A stretch of DNA of 64,000 nt from Cribrihabitans_A pelagius (GTDB lineage Bacteria > Pseudomonadota > Alphaproteobacteria > Rhodobacterales > Rhodobacteraceae): contig NZ_JBMERR010000002.1 of NCBI RefSeq assembly GCF_048820915.1, positions 248,001 through 312,000 of the forward strand, written 5' to 3'. The position numbers and the translations under genes are program-made. The notes under the pieces were generated by a model that worked only from the letters and a program-made list of their open reading frames with translations, did no database searches and was not told where the DNA came from. The stretch's first letter is position 1, and each line of letters starts with the position of its first letter. Shown here one piece after another: positions 35,255-44,455 of this stretch.

Positions 35255-35424
35255 CTGCACCCTCCTTCACCGGTCTGCGGCAGGTTAGCCGGGGCGTTGC
35301 CGGGCACAAGCGGTTTTGCGCGCCGGGCAGGGGCGCGGCAGGGCGGCACCTGCAAACTTGATTGGCGCTGCGGGCCAAGGAAGGCTACAAAGGTATTCCT
35401 GTTTTATCATTGTCTGGATTACCT

Positions 35425-36273
35425 ATGAACGAAGACCGCCACAGCCGCTTCCGCGACGCCCATTCCGACCGGGACCGGGCCGAACACGTTCCCTCCACAC
35501 CGCAAAGCTCTTCGCAGGCCTACCGGCTCGCCTTTGCGGATGAGGAGTTCCTGTGCCGCGACGAGCTGCGGCCGGTGCGGTTGCAGCTGGAGCTGTTGAA
35601 GCCGCAAATGCTGCTGGATGCGCAGGGCATCGACAGCACCGTGGTGATGTTCGGCGGCGCCCGCATCCCGGCCCCGGCGGAAAAGGAGACCGCGCGCACC
35701 CAGACGCTGGCGGATCTGTCGCATTTCTATGACGAGGCGCGGGAGTTCGCCCGGCTGATGACCAAAACCTCGCTGAAGGACGGCGGCCGCGACATGGTGG
35801 TGGTGACCGGCGGCGGTCCCGGTGTGATGGAGGCGGGAAACCGCGGCGCGCACGACGCGGGCGGGCGCTCGGTCGGGCTGTCGATCGTGCTGCCGCACGA
35901 GCAGGCGCCGAACAGCTATGTCACTCCGGACCTCAGCTTCAACTTCCACTATTTCGCCATCCGCAAGATGCATTTCCTGATGCGGGCGCGGGCGATCACC
36001 GTCTTCCCGGGCGGTTTCGGCACCCTGGACGAGATGTTCGAAAGCCTGACACTGATCCAGACCGGCCGGATGGAACGGGTGCCCTTCCTGCTGTTCGGGC
36101 GTGCCTTCTGGGAAAAGATCATCAACTGGGACGCGCTGGCCGACGCCGGCACGATCTCGGACCAGGATCTCGACCTGTTCCGCTTTGTCGAAACCGCGCA
36201 GGAAGCAGTGGAGATCATCGAGAACTGGGAGCCGGCCCCGCCGCGTGAGAGCATCCCCGGCCGCGACGGCTGA
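35425..36273 (+). CDS. LOG family protein (TIGR00730 type Rossmann fold)
   Basis: 282-residue protein of the lysine-decarboxylase-like/LOG family. Members studied hydrolyse nucleoside 5'-monophosphates (cytokinin riboside 5'-monophosphate phosphoribohydrolase) and are not lysine decarboxylases. The two signature motifs are present: VVVTGGGPGVMEAGNRGA and the catalytic VFPGGFGTLDEMFE. About 60 extra N-terminal residues precede the Rossmann core (STVVMFGGARIP), as in the longer class. ATG 35425 follows an A/T-rich leader. It is monocistronic. Confidence 0.9.
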   Translation: MNEDRHSRFRDAHSDRDRAEHVPSTPQSSSQAYRLAFADEEFLCRDELRPVRLQLELLKPQMLLDAQGIDSTVVMFGGARIPAPAEKETARTQTLADLSHFYDEAREFARLMTKTSLKDGGRDMVVVTGGGPGVMEAGNRGAHDAGGRSVGLSIVLPHEQAPNSYVTPDLSFNFHYFAIRKMHFLMRARAITVFPGGFGTLDEMFESLTLIQTGRMERVPFLLFGRAFWEKIINWDALADAGTISDQDLDLFRFVETAQEAVEIIENWEPAPPRESIPGRDG

Positions 36274-36686
36274 ACGCCCGCCCGCGCGCGCGGAGCGCAG
36301 GGAGGCGGGCAGCGGATTTCCGCCCATTGTGCCGCGGAGCAATCCGCGGCACCTCAGGGGTTCGTTGGCCTGAATCCATGGGTGGGATGCGCCGTGCTTG
36401 ACCGGCGATTTTTACGTAAGCTTTTGCTGTAAATATATTATTATAACTGCCTGCGGGGGTCCTGTTTCGCGGTGCCGACGGGCCGGCCGCGGACCGGTGC
36501 GGGCATCCCGCCTCAACCGCGGCCCCCTCATCGGCTGGTTTCTGCCCGGATGCGGCGCGGTCTCAGCGGAAAGCTGCTTTTTGACTAAAATGGGTCTTTA
36601 CTGGAACGGTTTCCGCCGCGTTGCGGGCCAGTCTTGGTCGCATTTGTGAAGGAAACATTGCGGAGCAGGCGCAATGGAGTGAAAGC
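36274..36686. other. Intergenic region with hairpin and AT-rich island
   Basis: I see no gene in these 413 bases. A perfect 10-bp hairpin with a GCAA tetraloop (GTGCCGCGGA/TCCGCGGCAC, 36329-36352) lies 55 bases after the LOG gene, without a T-run. An AT-rich island (36409-36449, with TAAATATATTATTATAAC) stands out from the GC-rich background and may be the protease promoter or a nucleoid-protein site. TTGACT occurs at 36581-36586 without a clear -10. Confidence 0.5.
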
Positions 36687-37937
36687 ATGACCATCGTTTC
36701 CGATTACACTGCCCTTCTGCGTTACACATCGGCCGGGAGCGAAAACACCCGCTGGAATTCCCAGGCGGCGCTGGGCACCCAGACGGTTGTCACCTACAGC
36801 TTCACCGAAACAGCCGATCTCGCCGATGTCTCCGGCGACCCTTATGGCGCCAGCAGCTACTGGGCCTTCGACAGCACCCAGCGCGGCTATTTCCGGCAGG
36901 CGGCGGAGGCCTTCGAGGACGCGGCCGGCCTGCTGTTCGTAGAGGTCGACAGCCCTGCGATGATCAATATTTTCGGCTTTACCGGCGGCACGGCGGGGGG
37001 CTGGGCGAATTACGCCTGGGCCACCGAATATTCCACCGGCCAGGGCGATCTGGCGATGGGCAGCAGCGGCATGGCGCCCGGCTCTTACGGGTACGAAACG
37101 CTGCTGCACGAGCTGGGCCACGCGATGGGCCTGAAGCATCCCCATGACGGCGACCCGACGCTGGAGGCGCACCTGGATACCCAGCACAACACCGTGATGA
37201 CTTACAACCGGGCCGGCTACAGCGTGGACGAGCTGGGCGCATTCGACCTGCAGGCGCTGGAGCATCTCTATGGCAGTGCCGCAGGCACCTCGGACTGGAC
37301 CGCTGCGGCAATTTCCGGCGGCCGGGTACTGATCGAAACCACGTCCGGTGCCGACACGGTGCTGGCGACGGGCCAGAACACCGTGGTGAAGGCGAAAGGC
37401 GGAGACGATTCGGTGATCGGCCGCGAAGCCGATGACCGGCTGCTCGGAGGCGGCGGCAACGATACGGTGACCGGCGGCTACGGCGCGGACACGCTGGCCG
37501 GCGGCGGCGGCAATGACGTTCTGGCCGGCGGGCTGGACAGCGATGCATACTCGGGCGAAACCGGGGAAAGCGACCTGCTGCGCGGCAACCGGGGCAGGGA
37601 TACGCTCCACGGCGGCAGCGGTGACGACAGGCTGGCGGGCGGCAATGGCGCCGACCGGCTGGTGGGCGGTGACGGCTCCGACGTGCTGACCGGCGGCAGA
37701 CATGCCGATGTGTTTGTCTTCGTGGTGGCCGACTATTGGGAGAGCGACCGGGTCACCGATTTCGGCAACGGCGGCGACAAGATCGAGTTCGAAGACGCGT
37801 TCTTCTCCGGCGGCTTCGACGCGCTGACCGTGACCCAGCAGAACGGCAACACCTACGTGTACTACAACGGTGAGCACGAGATCGAGCTGACCGGCTTTAC
37901 CGGCGAACTCACCGCCACGGATTTCATCTTCAGCTAA
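36687..37937 (+). CDS. Serralysin-like M10 zinc metalloprotease with RTX repeats
   Basis: Predicted secreted protease, 416 residues. The zinc site HELGHAMGLKHP (about residues 143-154; HExxHxxGxxH) and the Met-turn NTVMTYN are intact. RTX nonapeptides (GGGGNDTVTGGYGADTLAGG and following, about residues 250-345) bind calcium and direct type I secretion. The C-terminal HADVFVFVVADYW and DKIEFEDAFF are typical. There is no Sec signal, and no HlyB/HlyD/TolC genes are present nearby, so export must depend on a distant system. The start at 36687 has GGAG eight bases upstream. Confidence 0.93.
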   Translation: MTIVSDYTALLRYTSAGSENTRWNSQAALGTQTVVTYSFTETADLADVSGDPYGASSYWAFDSTQRGYFRQAAEAFEDAAGLLFVEVDSPAMINIFGFTGGTAGGWANYAWATEYSTGQGDLAMGSSGMAPGSYGYETLLHELGHAMGLKHPHDGDPTLEAHLDTQHNTVMTYNRAGYSVDELGAFDLQALEHLYGSAAGTSDWTAAAISGGRVLIETTSGADTVLATGQNTVVKAKGGDDSVIGREADDRLLGGGGNDTVTGGYGADTLAGGGGNDVLAGGLDSDAYSGETGESDLLRGNRGRDTLHGGSGDDRLAGGNGADRLVGGDGSDVLTGGRHADVFVFVVADYWESDRVTDFGNGGDKIEFEDAFFSGGFDALTVTQQNGNTYVYYNGEHEIELTGFTGELTATDFIFS

Positions 37938-37976
37938 GGCAGCCGGGAACGCGGCCGGCACGGGCCGCAGCCGGGA

Positions 37977-39158
<1,182 letters not shown>

Positions 39159-39275
39159 GGCTTTCGGACTCGATGCTGATGGGCGGATGCGGCTGTATAT
39201 AGGATTCGCGGCCGGGATCAAAAGGATTCCTGGCAGAAACCTCTCCGCCTGGCGGAAGGCAGCTATGCGGCAAAG

Positions 39276-39301
39276 AAAAACCCCGGCGCCGGGCCGGGGT
39301 T
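39276..39301 (-). terminator. Intrinsic terminator of the IalB-like gene
   Basis: AACCCCGG (39279-39286) pairs with CCGGGGTT (39294-39301). On the minus strand it is followed by TTTCTTTG, so it ends transcription 20 bases after the stop of the gene at 39322. Confidence 0.75.
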
Positions 39302-39321
39302 CGAAGGTCAGGCGCTGCGGC

Positions 39322-39852
39322 TCAGCTGCTGCAGCGTTTTTCCGCGTCTTCGATCGCGGCGGTGAAGCCCAGCAGCGAGAAGGTGTCCTTGGTCTGGGTG
39401 CCGCGGGCCGAGCGCGCGGTCAGCACCGCATCGGAGCCGCGCTTCATCGCGGTGATGATCTTGGCATCATCGGCAGCGGTGGCAGGCCAGGCCCATTCCC
39501 CTTCGGTGAACAGTTCGAATTCAGATTCGCCAATCGTCATATTGACGGTGGAGCCGGGGGCAAAGGGGTAGCCGCCGGTGAAGGTCACCTGGCCGTTGGA
39601 GGCACCTTCCGGGCGGTAGAAGACAAACAGCTGAATCTCGCTGCGGCGCACCGCCACTACCCGGCCGTCGCGGGTGTTCACGGTTTCTTTCGGTGCGGAT
39701 ACGCCCCAGCACTCCTTGGGCTCGTCTCCCTGGAAAACGCTCCAATCCACCTTGGCGGCCACCCGGTTGTCCGAGGTTTCCTGCGCGGTTGCGGTGGATG
39801 CAAATACTGCCAGACACAGGCCCGCAGCGATGCGGGCGGGTTTCAATGCCAT
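39322..39852 (-). CDS. Invasion-associated locus B (IalB) family protein
   Basis: Small periplasmic protein of the IalB family (176 residues). The signal peptide is MALKPARIAAGLCLAVFASTATA. The mature part has the family pattern WSVFQGDEPKECWGVSAP and FVFYRPEGASNGQVTFTGGYPF, and a C-terminal Cys (EKRCSS) that may pair with the one in KECWG. IalB aids erythrocyte invasion in Bartonella; in free-living marine relatives the role is unknown. The start is the second ATG, which gives a proper signal peptide. Confidence 0.88.
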   Translation of the reverse strand: MALKPARIAAGLCLAVFASTATAQETSDNRVAAKVDWSVFQGDEPKECWGVSAPKETVNTRDGRVVAVRRSEIQLFVFYRPEGASNGQVTFTGGYPFAPGSTVNMTIGESEFELFTEGEWAWPATAADDAKIITAMKRGSDAVLTARSARGTQTKDTFSLLGFTAAIEDAEKRCSS

Positions 39853-40024
39853 TTGTCCCGACTCCAAGACTGTCGTTTACCTCAATTGCCAGAGGAGCCT
39901 GCAGCGCTGCCATCGCCGTCTGATCCCGGGCCCCCCGCTTGCGCTACACAATCACACTCACGTAACAAGCACCACGGGCGAATGTGCGTTTTGGCAGGAT
40001 TTCGCCCAGAAAATGGGGGGAAAC

Positions 40025-41023
40025 ATGGCAAAACCTGTACCGATGGCCGAAGTCTGGCGCGGCTCGCTCCTGGAAAGCCTGCACTTGGGCCATGCCGTGA
40101 TCTGCGATGCAAGCGGCCAGGTGCTGCGCAGCTGGGGTGATCCGGAGGCTGTGATCTACCCGCGCTCCTCGGTCAAGATGATCCAGGCGCTGCCGCTGAT
40201 CACGTCCGGCGCCGCGGCGCGCTACGGGCTCACTTCCGAGCAGCTGGCGCTGGCCTGCGCTTCCCACAATGGCGCGCATATCCATACGGACCGGGTCAAT
40301 GCCTGGCTTGGCCAGCTGGGGCTGGCCGATGCCGATTTCCGCTGCGGCCCGCAGTTGCCCAATGACATCCCGGCGCGCAACGAGCTGATCAAGACGGACA
40401 GCAGCCCCTGCCAGGTCCACAACAATTGCTCGGGCAAGCACGCAGGCTTCCTGACGCTGAACCAGTATCTGGGCGGCGGCGCGGAATATATCGAGGTGGA
40501 CCACCCGGTGCAGCAGGCCTGCCTTGCCGCCTTCGAAGAGGTAACGGGCGAACAAAGCCCGGGCTATGGCATCGACGGCTGCTCGGCGCCGAATTTCGCC
40601 ACTTCCGTCACCGGGCTGGCCCGCGCGATGGCCTGGTTTGCCAGCGCCGCGGACCGTTCGGACCGCGCATCCGAGGCGGCGCAGCAGCTGGTCGCGGCAA
40701 TGACCGCCCACCCCGAGCTGGTCGCGGGCGAGACCCGCGCCTGCACCAATCTGATGCGCGCCATGGGCGGCAAGGTGGCGATCAAGACCGGCGCCGAGGC
40801 CGTGTTTGCCGCGATCCTGCCGGAGCGGAAGCTGGGTGTCGCTTTGAAGATCGCCGATGGCGCCACCCGCGCCAGCGAATGCGCAATTGCGGCGCTCCTG
40901 GTGAGCCTCGGGGTGCTGGACGCAGACCACCCCGAGACCCGCAAATACATGAACAAGACGCTCTACAGCCGCCTGGGCCTGGAGTGCGGCGCAATCCGCC
41001 CCGCGGCGGAACTGCTGTTCTGA
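40025..41023 (+). CDS. L-asparaginase II family protein (thermolabile, rhizobial type)
   Basis: 332-residue protein of the asparaginase_II family (PF06089), which differs from the E. coli type I/II enzymes. It shows VWRGSLLESLHLGHAVICD at the start, YPRSSVKMIQALPL (Ser-x-x-Lys), LACASHNGAHIH, and HNNCSGKHAGFL, all conserved in the family; the reaction is asparagine to aspartate plus ammonia. No signal peptide is seen, so it is cytoplasmic. ATG 40025 is chosen for the G-rich ribosome site directly upstream; ATG 40013 is an alternative. Confidence 0.9.
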   Translation: MAKPVPMAEVWRGSLLESLHLGHAVICDASGQVLRSWGDPEAVIYPRSSVKMIQALPLITSGAAARYGLTSEQLALACASHNGAHIHTDRVNAWLGQLGLADADFRCGPQLPNDIPARNELIKTDSSPCQVHNNCSGKHAGFLTLNQYLGGGAEYIEVDHPVQQACLAAFEEVTGEQSPGYGIDGCSAPNFATSVTGLARAMAWFASAADRSDRASEAAQQLVAAMTAHPELVAGETRACTNLMRAMGGKVAIKTGAEAVFAAILPERKLGVALKIADGATRASECAIAALLVSLGVLDADHPETRKYMNKTLYSRLGLECGAIRPAAELLF

Positions 41024-41054
41024 CCCGCAGCAAAGCTGCTGTTCTGAGAGGAAA

Positions 41055-41088
41055 GCGCGCCCCGGTCCTGCGAGGGTCCGGGGCGCGC
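41055..41088. terminator. GC hairpin between convergent asparaginase and YCII genes
   Basis: GCGCGCCCCGG and CCGGGGCGCGC form an 11-bp perfect stem with a 12-base loop, in the 100-base gap between convergent genes. There is no T-run on either side, so termination activity is likely but unproven. Confidence 0.5.
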
Positions 41089-41123
41089 CTGGTCTAACTT
41101 GCTGGCTTTGTGCGGGTCTGCAC

Positions 41124-41438
41124 CTACATCTCGAGGATTTCGGCGACTTCGACCGAGCCGTTGCTGCTCACCACCATGGGGCAGCCCTTGGCCAATTCGC
41201 AGGCGGCGTCCTGGTCGGCGGCCTCCACCACCGAATAACCGGACAGCGGATTGGCGCCGCCGTCGCCGGCAACGCCGCCGCTGCTGACGGTCTTGGACAT
41301 GCCAACCGGTGCCCCCGGCACCTTCAGCGCATCGCCCATCGAGCTCATCCAGTCCTTCCAGGCCTGCATGACCTTGGCGCCTTCCTCCTCGGTTTCCGGT
41401 GCTTTGCCGCCGTGATAGGCAAAAATGAATTGTGGCAT
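41124..41438 (-). CDS. YCII-related domain protein
   Basis: 104-residue protein of the YCII/DGPF-like family (ferredoxin-like fold), function unknown. It begins MPQFIFAYHGGKAPETEEEG and contains MQAWKDWMSSMGDAL and SGYSVVEAADQDAACELAKGCP, the usual C-terminal pattern. It is the last gene of a minus-strand set with an SRPBCC protein and an ArsR regulator, a frequent trio in proteobacteria. The trio suggests a regulated small-molecule binding or modifying function. The gap to the SRPBCC gene is 54 bases. Confidence 0.85.
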   Translation of the reverse strand: MPQFIFAYHGGKAPETEEEGAKVMQAWKDWMSSMGDALKVPGAPVGMSKTVSSGGVAGDGGANPLSGYSVVEAADQDAACELAKGCPMVVSSNGSVEVAEILEM

Positions 41439-41492
41439 TTCCTCTCTCCCTTGCTGACGTGAAACGGATCGGTTCTTGGTGTGCGGCAGGGG

Positions 41493-41933
41493 TCAGACCG
41501 CCGCAGCGGCCAGCGCAGCCTCCAGCTTGCGCAGGGTCGAGCTCCAGCCCTCCTCGTGGCGCGCGGCCGCCTCGCCGTCCGGCAGATCGTGGTGATCGAT
41601 CACCAGAAGCGCGCCCTCGCCGGCAGCGGCGACGGTGAAGGTGACATGGCTCTCCGCGCCGCGGGCGCCGTCATCATCGTGCCAGGCCCAGGTGAAGCCG
41701 ACCGATTGCGGCGGGGTCACATGGGTGACCTGCCCCGAGACGTGATAGCGCTCGCCCTCGCCGTTCTGCATGATGGAATACCAGGGCCCGGTGCGGCTGA
41801 GGTCCAGATCGTGTTCGGGCACGTGCATGCCTTCCGGGCCCCACCATTTCAGCAGCTTCTCCGGCGTGGTCACCCAGTCGAACAGGGCTTCCGCACTGAC
41901 CGGGAAATGCCGTTGCAGTTGCAGTGCGCTCAT
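41493..41933 (-). CDS. SRPBCC (AHSA1-type) domain protein
   Basis: 146-residue START/Bet-v1-like protein of the activator-of-Hsp90-homologue (AHSA1) group. It opens LQLQRHFPVSAEALFDWVT with the conserved KLLKWWGPEG, then GEGERYHVSGQVTHVTPP and SVGFTWAW. The hydrophobic cavity probably binds a small ligand; the cellular role is unknown. The start overlaps the ArsR stop by four bases (ATGA), so the pair is translationally coupled. Confidence 0.87.
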   Translation of the reverse strand: MSALQLQRHFPVSAEALFDWVTTPEKLLKWWGPEGMHVPEHDLDLSRTGPWYSIMQNGEGERYHVSGQVTHVTPPQSVGFTWAWHDDDGARGAESHVTFTVAAAGEGALLVIDHHDLPDGEAAARHEEGWSSTLRKLEAALAAAAV

Positions 41934-42250
41934 GCTTCTTCCTCCAACAGGGCCGCTTCCAGCCTGTCCAGGCTTCCTTCCCAGAAGGCGCGCCGGGACT
42001 GGGCCCAATCGGCAACCAGCCGCAACCCCTCGGGCCGCGCGGAATAAAGCCGGCGGGTGCCCTCGGCGCGCTGGTGCACAAGGCCGGCCTCGCGCAGAAC
42101 CTTCAGGTGGCGCGAGATCGCGGGGGCCGAAATGCCCGACCCCGGCGCCAGATCCCCGGCCGGCAGTTCACCGCCAGTCAGCAGCTGCTCGACAATCGTA
42201 AGGCGGGTTTCATCCGACAGGGCGGCAAAGGATTTCAGAAGCGGTGTCAT
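41930..42250 (-). CDS. ArsR family transcriptional regulator
   Basis: 106-residue winged-helix repressor. The helix-turn-helix is LAPGSGISAPAISRHLKVLREAGLV, and the wing has QRAEGTRRLYSARPEGL. The ArsR metal box (ELCVCDL) is absent, as usual in the ArsR group linked to AHSA1 proteins, so the signal is probably not a metal. It is the first gene of its operon. An AT-rich stretch with the palindrome TTAATTAA (42271-42278) just upstream is a possible autoregulatory site. Confidence 0.9.
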   Translation of the reverse strand: MTPLLKSFAALSDETRLTIVEQLLTGGELPAGDLAPGSGISAPAISRHLKVLREAGLVHQRAEGTRRLYSARPEGLRLVADWAQSRRAFWEGSLDRLEAALLEEEA

Positions 42251-42517
42251 GGAAGTTTTTTAGCACATCCGTTAATTAAAGGAAAGGTTAAGTTTGGGGC
42301 GGCACGCCGCACGCCGCCGCAGGCGGCCCGGTCAGGGCACCACCCGGAAGCGCTCCCGCCCGTCGTCAGGCTTTTGGCAAAAGCCCTCCTCCCGTTGGGC
42401 CGGGCACCGCGCCTTGCGCGCTGCGCGGCCCAAGGCCGCCAAGGGGTGGCTGCGCCAGCAGCCGCACCTGCGGGCGCGGGAGGACTCCGCTGCGGTTTCT
42501 AGAAGTCCGGGGGGTGT
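42251..42517. other. Intergenic region between ArsR and the TauE-type permease gene
   Basis: No gene is supported here. The ArsR-proximal end has TTAATTAA. The rest is GC-rich with several inverted stretches: CTTTTGGCAAAAG at 42370-42382, and GCGCCTTGCGCGCTGCGC around 42411. They recall the palindromic elements elsewhere in the window and may be decayed copies, but I cannot align them to the seven-copy family. Confidence 0.4.
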
Positions 42518-43276
42518 TCAGGCCATATCCCAGAGCAGCTTGGCCGCGAGGCTCAGCGAGGTCAGCACCAGGAGCGGCTTGATCAGCCGGGCGCCCTTGC
42601 GCTGGGCCAGCCGGGCGCCGGCATGGGCGCCTGCGATCTGCGCGAGCCCCATCAGGAGGCCGGTGATCCACCAGGGCGCTGCCACCAGCGCAAAGGCTGC
42701 GAGCGCGCCCGCGTTGGAGGCAAGGTTCAACAGCTTGGTATGCGCCGTCGCCTTCAGGATGCCGTAGCCCGCCAGGGTCACGAAGGCGAGCATGTAGAAG
42801 CTGCCCGCGCCGGGCCCCAGGAGCCCGTCATAGGCGGCGCAGAGCGGCACTAATGTGGCGGCAAACACCGCCGGGGACAGCCGCCGCTGCCGGTCGAGAT
42901 CGCCCAGGCCCTTCTTCAGCGCAAAGAATACCGCGATGCCGATCAGCAGTACCGGCAGCGCCAGCCGGATCCAATCGGTCGGCAGCACGGTGATCAGAAG
43001 CGCCCCGGCGATGGAGGCGAAAAAGGCGATCACCGCCGAGCCCGCCTGGCTGCGAAGGTCCACATAGCCGCCGCGGGCATAAGCCAGCGTCGCTGTGGCT
43101 GCACCAAACAGCCCCTGGATCTTATTGGTTGCCAGCGCCGTCACCGGGCCTGCGCCCGCGATCATCAGCACCGGCAGGGTGATCAGCCCGCCGCCGCCCG
43201 CGACCGCATCGATGAACCCGGCAACAAACCCTGCCGCCATCAGCAGCAGCAGGGTCTCCATCCCCACTTCCAGCAT
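42518..43276 (-). CDS. TauE/SafE family sulfite/organosulfur exporter-like permease
   Basis: 252-residue integral membrane protein with about eight hydrophobic segments. It has the family motif FIDAVAGGGGLITLPVLM at the first segment and its internal-repeat counterpart YDGLLGPGAGSFYMLAF. Members export sulfite, sulfoacetate or related anions; some have other substrates. The start could be ATG 43276 (MLEVG) or 43261 (METLL). It is followed upstream on the same strand by serB with an 8-base gap, but a functional link to serine synthesis is not evident. Confidence 0.87.
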   Translation of the reverse strand: MLEVGMETLLLLMAAGFVAGFIDAVAGGGGLITLPVLMIAGAGPVTALATNKIQGLFGAATATLAYARGGYVDLRSQAGSAVIAFFASIAGALLITVLPTDWIRLALPVLLIGIAVFFALKKGLGDLDRQRRLSPAVFAATLVPLCAAYDGLLGPGAGSFYMLAFVTLAGYGILKATAHTKLLNLASNAGALAAFALVAAPWWITGLLMGLAQIAGAHAGARLAQRKGARLIKPLLVLTSLSLAAKLLWDMA

Positions 43277-43284
43277 GATGTGTG

Positions 43285-44184
43285 TCAGCCTGCGCTCTGG
43301 TCCGGCAGCGCGTCCCGGAAGTCTTCGCGGGCGTAGCCCTGTATATAGAGCAGCGCGGTCAGGTCGCCGTGGTTGATGCGGATCTCGCATTCCGCCGCGA
43401 CCGGGGGTTTGGCGTGCAGCGCCACGCCCGCGCCTGCACGTTTCAGCATGCCGAGGTCATTGGCGCCATCGCCCACCGCGATCACCTCCTCATGGCTGAA
43501 CCCCAGCCGCGCGGTGATCTGCTCCAGCGCCTCCACCTTGGCCTCGCGGCCGAGAATCGGCTGCGCCACATCGCCGGTGAGCACACCGCCCTCGGCCAAG
43601 AGCCGATTGGCGCGGCTCTCGTCAAAGCCCAGCTGCGCCGCGACCCGGGCGGTGAAGGCGGTGAAGCCGCCCGAGACCAGCGCCGCGTAAGCGCCCCCGG
43701 CCTTCATCGTTGCCAGCAGCACAGGCCCGCCCGGCATCAGGGTGATGCGGCTGTCGAGCACCTTGGTGATGACCGCTTCCGGCAGGCCCTTCAGCAGGCC
43801 GACGCGTTCAGTCAGGGCGCCTTCGAAGTCCAGCTCGCCATTCATCGCACGCGCCGTAATTGCCTTCACGCGTTCGCCCGCCCCGGCCTCCTCGGCCAGC
43901 TCGTCGATGCACTCCTGTTCGATCATGGTCGAGTCCATGTCCGCCAGCAGCATCTTCTTTCGGCGCCCGGCGCTGGGCTGGATCACCAGGTCGATGCCTG
44001 CGGCCTGCAGGTCTTCCCAGACCTGCCACTGATTGTCCGGCCGCCCGGCAATCGCAAATTCCGCCGCGATGCCCGGGTCCAGCCAGCGCAGGCCCGCGCC
44101 GCCCCAGGCGTTGTGCAGCGATTCGGCCAGCGCGGGCTCCAGGGACCGGCTGAGAGGATTGCCGAGCAGGGTGGCGGTATACAT
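43285..44184 (-). CDS. serB: Phosphoserine phosphatase
   Basis: HAD-family enzyme for the last step of serine synthesis, 299 residues. Motif I is LLADMDSTMIEQECIDELA (nucleophile Asp in DMDST), motif II is ALVSGGFTAF, and motif IV is IAVGDGANDLGML. An N-terminal ACT-like domain occupies about residues 1-75. The start is ATG 44182-44184; upstream open sequence is low-complexity. It is divergent from serC-serA, so all three serine genes lie together. Confidence 0.95.
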   Translation of the reverse strand: MYTATLLGNPLSRSLEPALAESLHNAWGGAGLRWLDPGIAAEFAIAGRPDNQWQVWEDLQAAGIDLVIQPSAGRRKKMLLADMDSTMIEQECIDELAEEAGAGERVKAITARAMNGELDFEGALTERVGLLKGLPEAVITKVLDSRITLMPGGPVLLATMKAGGAYAALVSGGFTAFTARVAAQLGFDESRANRLLAEGGVLTGDVAQPILGREAKVEALEQITARLGFSHEEVIAVGDGANDLGMLKRAGAGVALHAKPPVAAECEIRINHGDLTALLYIQGYAREDFRDALPDQSAG

Positions 44185-44394
44185 GGGCGGACTCCGCAGA
44201 ATGAGGCTTCGCTTTTTCTTAGCGGCCGCTTGGGCGAACGGCCAGCCCCGCTGGTGCGGCAGCGCCGCACGGGGCCTGCGGCGGGCGCTCTCAGCGGGGC
44301 ACAGGTTTCCGAAAGGCGGCAGGGGAGGTCGCAAAAACTCCGAGATGCGCCGTTTTCCCCCGAAATTTCTGTTGCCTGCCGCGCTGCAGCACCT

Positions 44395-44449
44395 TACCCC
44401 TATCCGTGGGACACCCCTCCCCAACGAGGGGCGCTTATCTGGAAGGGTA
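44395..44449 (+). ncRNA. serC-type RNA leader (alphaproteobacterial serC motif candidate)
   Basis: The serC 5' leader folds into an outer stem (TACCC 44395-44399 with GGGTA 44445-44449, continued by CC/GG) enclosing a perfect hairpin CCCCTC-CCCAAC-GAGGGG (44414-44431). The 3' side of the outer stem is GGAAGGG, the ribosome binding site seven to nine bases before the serC ATG. Position and gene context match the serC motif known from Alphaproteobacteria (Rfam serC leader). The match was made from structure and context, not by a covariance search. Confidence 0.6.
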
Positions 44450-44455
44450 GCACAT

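Noticed and set aside
36398..36649. 83-codon open frame before the protease gene
   Set aside because: It crosses the AT-rich island, has no ribosome site, and its product is Cys-rich in the first part and Arg-rich after; probably non-coding.
37420..37720. Tandem DNA repeats resembling a small repeat array
   Set aside because: These are codons of RTX nonapeptides inside the protease gene. There are no spacers and no conserved direct repeats, so it is not a CRISPR array.
44185..44394. Extended N-terminus of serB or serC
   Set aside because: Open in both directions, but low-complexity. Motif positions and the structured serC leader fix both starts downstream.
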